DNA of 52,859 nucleotides from an uncultured Bacteroidia bacterium. Lineage in GTDB: Bacteria > Bacteroidota > Bacteroidia > Bacteroidales > UBA932. Position numbers and translations under genes: made by a program. Shown one piece after another: positions 48,968 through 52,859 of the stretch. The stretch spans positions 1-52,859 of the forward strand of contig CACZDC010000006.1 of the NCBI GenBank assembly GCA_902779785.1, written 5' to 3'. The notes under the pieces are model-generated. The model did no database searches. It was given only the letters and a program-made list of their open reading frames with translations, and had not been told where the DNA came from. Each line of letters starts with the position of its first letter. Position 1 is the first letter of the stretch.

Positions 48968-51730
48968 CTATTTTGTGAGTTCCTGGTACATTTTGAAGAG
49001 GCGGGCGACGATGTCGGACTCGGTGGCATCTTTGGGGAAGCCGTAAGCTTTTAACACGGCATTATCATTCGTATGATGTGCTTTTCGCAAGTCTTCTGGC
49101 ATTAAGAGGTCATCATACAGATTAGCAAGGGATGACTCTTGATAATGAGCACGAACTTCAAGAATCTGTTTGGCCGTTTCTTCGATTGCAGCTTTTTGAA
49201 TGTCATTAGGTTTTGGCCACGGGAATGTATTGTAGACAATACTAACTGAATAAGTAAAGTCATCACGTAAGCGGCCAGCAACAGCGCGTAGCCAAGCATT
49301 ATGGACAGAAGATGACAAGATGCCAAACTCATAATGAGTTCCGTCCTTCATCACTTGAAGTTTATTGTTAGTCATTATGTCTGGAGTCAAGAAACCGATA
49401 GGGACATAACGCCGTCTTCCCGATGATGTCTGAGGAATGACAAGGAAATCTTTCTCTGGCATATTCTCAAAATGAAACTTAGCAGGGTACTCCGCAAGTT
49501 TCTTGGTTTGAGCACTGTTAGACCCCAACCTATACTCACGAACGAGACGGAGCTTATCCTGAACCAGAGGCATCTTGGCAAGTAAATGAGGCGGTATTCT
49601 ATTGATAATCAGAAACCATCTTTCTATATTGTTAATGAACTCTCTACTGCCCATATACCGCATAAAATAGGGCTCCGCGAGCGGTTCGTTCCTAACGAAC
49701 TCTTCCTTTTCTTCTGGGGTAAAGGCACATATAGCATTATCAAGAGGTTTATTGCCATTGCTAAGGATAGGCACTTCGCTTAATGGCTTTGTAACACCCT
49801 CAATCCAAATATCCGGGGCATCCATTAAATACCCGTTAATATGCTGAACGGGAATAGCAGCCGAAGTCCCAGTCACGATGGTTTTACGTGGATGAATATC
49901 ACCGATTGTGAACTCTATGATTATGCAGTGAACACTTGCGCTATTATGTGATTCGCTTTGCCAATTAAAAGAGCGAACTGCATGAAAGATATTAAGATTG
50001 TATCTTTCAAACAGAGGCTTCCATAGATTGATAACCTGATCGCCTTGGGTGATAGAGCTTGTCGATACAAATCCTGCACAGATTGATGTATTACGCATAA
50101 ACCTGGCTGCCATAGCATACCAAGCAGTAACGTAATCCAAATCGCCGTTATTTGGGAACTCAGCCATAACTAAGTTCATATCTTCTCTCTGTTGGTTTCC
50201 CATTCTACGGCCCGCAGAGAATGGAGGATTCCCCATGATATAGTTCAGCTCATTCGCCGGCACAACCTCATTCCAATCCATCCGGAGCGCATTACCCTCA
50301 TGAATGTTGTTGTAAGTCTTTAGCGGCAGCGGATCGAGGTTGTATCCCACGATTTCGTCCGTTTCCTGCATCATCTGGGACTCGGCTATCCAGAGGGCCG
50401 TCTGGGCCACGGAGCAGGCAAAATCATTGATTTCTACGCCGTAGAACTGGTTGATGGAGACCTTGATAGGTTCCGCCATTTCTCCAATTACTCTGTTATC
50501 TCCATAGATGATGCGTAGCGCATCGTTTTCGAGTCGTCGGAGCGAGGTGTATGATTCGGTGAGGAAGTTGCCGGAGCCGCAGGCCGGGTCGAAGAATTTG
50601 AGACCGGCAAGTTTGTCCTGGAAAGCGAAGGCACGCTCCCGTTTGGTCTTGGCCACGGAGGTCGCCTTGATCTCGGTCAACTCCTGCTTCAGCTCATCCA
50701 GGAAAAGCGGGTCTATGACTTTGTGTATATTCTCAATGGAGGTATAATGCATACCACCGGCCCTTCTCGTTTCCGGGTTCAGGGTGGACTCGAAAACGGC
50801 GCCGAAGATGGTAGGGCTGATCTGGCTCCAGTCGAAATTGTCCGAGGCACGCTGGAGAATCAGCGAGCGGATCTCCTCGTTGATTCGGGGTATCTCGATG
50901 TCTCCGGCAAACATACCACCATTGACATAAGGGAATGCCAGCAGTTTCTCGTCCTCGTAAGGGTCGCGGTCCTCGGGCTTCTGGTCCAGGATACGGAACA
51001 ACTTGATAAGCTGCTCACGGAACATCGAGGCCGGGAACTGCTCCATATAGTCGTGGAACATATCTTTTGTTCCGAATATGCCGGCATCCTCAGCATAGAG
51101 GCAGAACACGAGGCGGACGCAAAGCTTGTTCAGCGCTTTCTGGGACTCTGGATTGTTGAGGTCCTTGTACTGGGCAAGAATCTTGTCGTAAAGGACGCCG
51201 ACGATTTCACCAGCCTGGATGGAGACCTGGAGTTCCTGTTTCAAGTGGACATTGGTGTCATCGACCAGAAAGGACAGGCGGTGGTATTCTTTCTCCAGGT
51301 TTTCCAGCAGTATTATTTCCGGCTCTCCTTGAGGGTTCTCCATATCATAAACATCAAACTCCCTGAAATTGCAGATAACAATCCAGCGTGGGCGATCTGA
51401 ATATGGGAGTTCTTCTGCATAGCGTTTTGCCTGACGGTAGGGAGTAAGGGTGGTTCCATCGCTCTGGGGAATCGGCGTTTTGAGGTCTTTTTCTACAGAC
51501 TTCTGTTCGATGAGTACGTGAGTCGGTTTGATATAAGCGTCGATGAAGCTGGTATTGGATAGCTTCACCCTGTTTTCGAAGGAGATGATACTGAATGGGT
51601 CTTCTACCTGAAGAACCTTCTGCAAGAGTTCCATCCAGAAGGGCTGACTCTGCCCCTTTTCGTAGCCCTGGCCTTTCCACTTGGCTGCGAATGCTTTTGC
51701 CGCTTGACGCTGTTTAGTATCTGTGCTCAT
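48968..51730 (-). CDS. MmeI-type single-chain restriction-modification enzyme (type IIL/IIG)
   Basis: 920 residues, typical length. An N-terminal nuclease has Asp64 in SFIDAYIK and Glu75-x-Lys77 in LIEQKSVE (PD-ExK). A helical connector follows. The N6-adenine methylase has SAM motif DPACGSGNF (381-389) and the catalytic NPPF (501-504). The target-recognition domain follows (from ~620) and the C-terminal helical part ends YQELTK. One polypeptide cuts and methylates, so no partner genes are needed. A promoter -7 box (TAAATTTG, 51754-51761 minus) lies upstream. Host defence against phage and plasmid DNA is the likely role; the recognition site is not predictable here. Confidence 0.93.
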   Translation of the reverse strand: MSTDTKQRQAAKAFAAKWKGQGYEKGQSQPFWMELLQKVLQVEDPFSIISFENRVKLSNTSFIDAYIKPTHVLIEQKSVEKDLKTPIPQSDGTTLTPYRQAKRYAEELPYSDRPRWIVICNFREFDVYDMENPQGEPEIILLENLEKEYHRLSFLVDDTNVHLKQELQVSIQAGEIVGVLYDKILAQYKDLNNPESQKALNKLCVRLVFCLYAEDAGIFGTKDMFHDYMEQFPASMFREQLIKLFRILDQKPEDRDPYEDEKLLAFPYVNGGMFAGDIEIPRINEEIRSLILQRASDNFDWSQISPTIFGAVFESTLNPETRRAGGMHYTSIENIHKVIDPLFLDELKQELTEIKATSVAKTKRERAFAFQDKLAGLKFFDPACGSGNFLTESYTSLRRLENDALRIIYGDNRVIGEMAEPIKVSINQFYGVEINDFACSVAQTALWIAESQMMQETDEIVGYNLDPLPLKTYNNIHEGNALRMDWNEVVPANELNYIMGNPPFSAGRRMGNQQREDMNLVMAEFPNNGDLDYVTAWYAMAARFMRNTSICAGFVSTSSITQGDQVINLWKPLFERYNLNIFHAVRSFNWQSESHNSASVHCIIIEFTIGDIHPRKTIVTGTSAAIPVQHINGYLMDAPDIWIEGVTKPLSEVPILSNGNKPLDNAICAFTPEEKEEFVRNEPLAEPYFMRYMGSREFINNIERWFLIINRIPPHLLAKMPLVQDKLRLVREYRLGSNSAQTKKLAEYPAKFHFENMPEKDFLVIPQTSSGRRRYVPIGFLTPDIMTNNKLQVMKDGTHYEFGILSSSVHNAWLRAVAGRLRDDFTYSVSIVYNTFPWPKPNDIQKAAIEETAKQILEVRAHYQESSLANLYDDLLMPEDLRKAHHTNDNAVLKAYGFPKDATESDIVARLFKMYQELTK

Positions 51731-51753
51731 TGAATAAAATGCTGCTAATTCAA

Positions 51754-51761
51754 CAAATTTA
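51754..51761 (-). promoter_or_regulatory. -7 box of the MmeI-type gene
   Basis: TAAATTTG on the minus strand, 24 bases upstream of the ATG. The 126 bases between this gene and the xylanase show nothing else I can support. Confidence 0.5.
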
Positions 51762-51857
51762 GCAAAATTTCTGCGTTATTCACAGATACCGGCCGGAAAA
51801 AGCTCAATGGTACGGCCCTGAGGAAGGATACCGGAATCAGGTTAAAGCCGATACCCG

Positions 51858-52643
51858 TCAGAATTTTCCGTCGCTCAGGTAGAAATAATCGCAGTCCAGC
51901 GTGCCGGAGCCGCCGCCGGTTTCGACTGCGAACATAAGTTGGAAGATGTTACCTATCTTCATTCCAAGACTTTCCCATTGTTTAAAATGAGCGGAGATGT
52001 CAACATGGCCGCTTTGGCGTGAGCTGCTTCGGACAGAAAAGAACTGAGGAAAAGTCTTTTCACCATCTATGGATGGTACGTTATATCTCATGTTCTGGTA
52101 TACGTCGTAAGAGGCACCGTCAATAGTAATAGTACCTTTTTTCTGACCGAGAAGATTGGGTCCCGGTTTGCTAAACCAGTCTTCGACAATATAGAATTCG
52201 ACGAGAGGATTCAGCGTCCATCCGTAAACGCTTATGTAATTATATCCTCCGCCAGACCCGGTCTTACTGTGCCTGAAATAGCAGTCATACTGCATATTAT
52301 TCGATCTCAAGTCGTCACCGCCATAATATCCAACGCCGGCTATAAAATTATTTGTTCCGTTCCAAGCGGCTTTGAATGTGCCGTTGCCGTAATACGTCAT
52401 AGAATTATTCCCGCCTTGATACCAGAGCAAACCTTTCCAACCGGTATTGCCGATCGAGAATATAGTTGAATTATTATTCTGCCCGAACATCTTTTTTTCG
52501 GCACCTTGGTGCCCCATCTCGTCCTTGGCGGGATCGCGGTCTTTCACGCTGACAGAGACTTTGGCGGGCTGATCTTTCTTATTGCAGCCCGCCGCAAGCA
52601 ATGTCAGGGCCGCCAGGACAATCAATACAATTCTTTTGTTCAT
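51858..52643 (-). CDS. GH11 endo-1,4-beta-xylanase lipoprotein
   Basis: 261 residues, lipobox LLAAGC (Cys20). The GH11 jelly roll is recognisable throughout: FIAGVGYYGGDD, NYISVYGWTLNPLVEFYIVED with the nucleophile Glu, NVPSIDGEKTFPQFFSVR, and GHVDISAHFKQWESLG. The acid/base Glu is in LMFAVETGGGSGTL. It should cut xylan at the cell surface. It stands alone and is not linked to either Sus-like locus. The promoter -7 box TATATTTG lies at 52763-52770 (minus), giving a leader of about 115 bases. Confidence 0.92.
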   Translation of the reverse strand: MNKRIVLIVLAALTLLAAGCNKKDQPAKVSVSVKDRDPAKDEMGHQGAEKKMFGQNNNSTIFSIGNTGWKGLLWYQGGNNSMTYYGNGTFKAAWNGTNNFIAGVGYYGGDDLRSNNMQYDCYFRHSKTGSGGGYNYISVYGWTLNPLVEFYIVEDWFSKPGPNLLGQKKGTITIDGASYDVYQNMRYNVPSIDGEKTFPQFFSVRSSSRQSGHVDISAHFKQWESLGMKIGNIFQLMFAVETGGGSGTLDCDYFYLSDGKF

Positions 52644-52762
52644 AATCCTTTAAATTTTGCCCCAAGACTACGTGGCAGATATTTACCTTTCGGTGAGGCT
52701 CGAGGCGGGGACTTTGCACTAAGCGAATTACCTCATCCGTATCACGGTTTATTATCTCAATG

Positions 52763-52770
52763 CAAATATA
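52763..52770 (-). promoter_or_regulatory. -7 box of the GH11 gene
   Basis: TATATTTG on the minus strand within an AT-rich tract. The distance to the start codon leaves a leader of about 115 bases with no riboswitch-like fold that I can name. Confidence 0.5.
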
Positions 52771-52822
52771 TATAAAAACTGTCGATTTTAGGCCAGTTGT
52801 ATAAAAATCAAGACCGCTGTCT

Positions 52823-52830
52823 TATCTTTG
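52823..52830 (+). promoter_or_regulatory. -7 box reading out of the window
   Basis: TATCTTTG with TTG at 52797-52799 points rightwards, so a plus-strand transcript starts near the window end. Its product lies outside the window. Confidence 0.45.
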
Positions 52831-52859
52831 TAGGCGAGCGGTCGTCGCCTCCCGGCGCG

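Overview
The window looks like chromosome from an uncultured gut or rumen member of the Bacteroidales. The support is two SusC/SusD outer-membrane pairs, many lipoproteins with short signal peptides ending in a lipobox, fimbrillin-like and GLUG-repeat surface proteins, an ECF sigma/FecR pair, and repeated promoters of the Bacteroidetes type (-7 box TAnnTTTG). There is no phage structural region, rRNA, convincing tRNA or CRISPR array.

Region 1 (about 0.35-16.2 kb, minus strand) is a tightly spaced operon: SusC, SusD, a surface metallophosphoesterase, a GLUG/SGNH-hydrolase fusion, a giant fimbrillin/FN3/GLUG protein, a beta-propeller protein and a truncated second metallophosphoesterase. It carries phosphoesterase and esterase-like genes but no recognisable classical glycoside hydrolase. 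Divergent from it (16.46-20.6 kb, plus strand) are an FN3/jelly-roll lipoprotein and a GH67N-like/beta-propeller lipoprotein. A 14-bp palindrome with central CG in the susC leader is a candidate operator for the LacI-type regulator at 20.6-21.7 kb.

Region 2 (20.6-36.9 kb) is a second Sus-like locus: ECF sigma factor, FecR anti-sigma, SusC with an STN signalling domain, SusD, a DUF1735/discoidin-like lipoprotein, a 49-residue small protein and a fimbrillin/GLUG protein paralogous to the one in region 1. After a terminator comes a unit with its own promoter encoding a TIM-barrel hydrolase-like lipoprotein and the LacI regulator. A GH27 enzyme is divergent from the sigma gene. The combined loci suggest capture and trimming of a substituted glycan or glycoconjugate; the substrate cannot be read from sequence.

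Region 3 (36.87-37.5 kb) is a patchwork of three unrelated gene fragments. With the chimeric gene at the left end (351-758), both flanks of the Sus-like block carry gene fusions, so the block was either inserted by recombination or misjoined in assembly.

Region 4 (37.6-44.4 kb) is an accessory island on the plus strand: a DUF234-type ATPase bracketed by matching hairpin sequences, an AbrB/PIN toxin-antitoxin pair, and a string of small orphan genes (lipoprotein, TIGR04076, possible immunity protein, HARE-HTH, unknowns, a dual-specificity-phosphatase-like protein, an FGE-like protein). Two of its intergenic spacers are related sequences.

Region 5 (44.4-52.9 kb) has an Ig-domain lipoprotein whose promoter lies inside an 18-bp inverted repeat, a membrane protein with a winged-helix regulator, YccF, and an MmeI-type single-chain restriction-modification enzyme followed by an internally deleted RhuM gene and a duplicated methylase tail. 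A GH11 xylanase lipoprotein lies at the right end.
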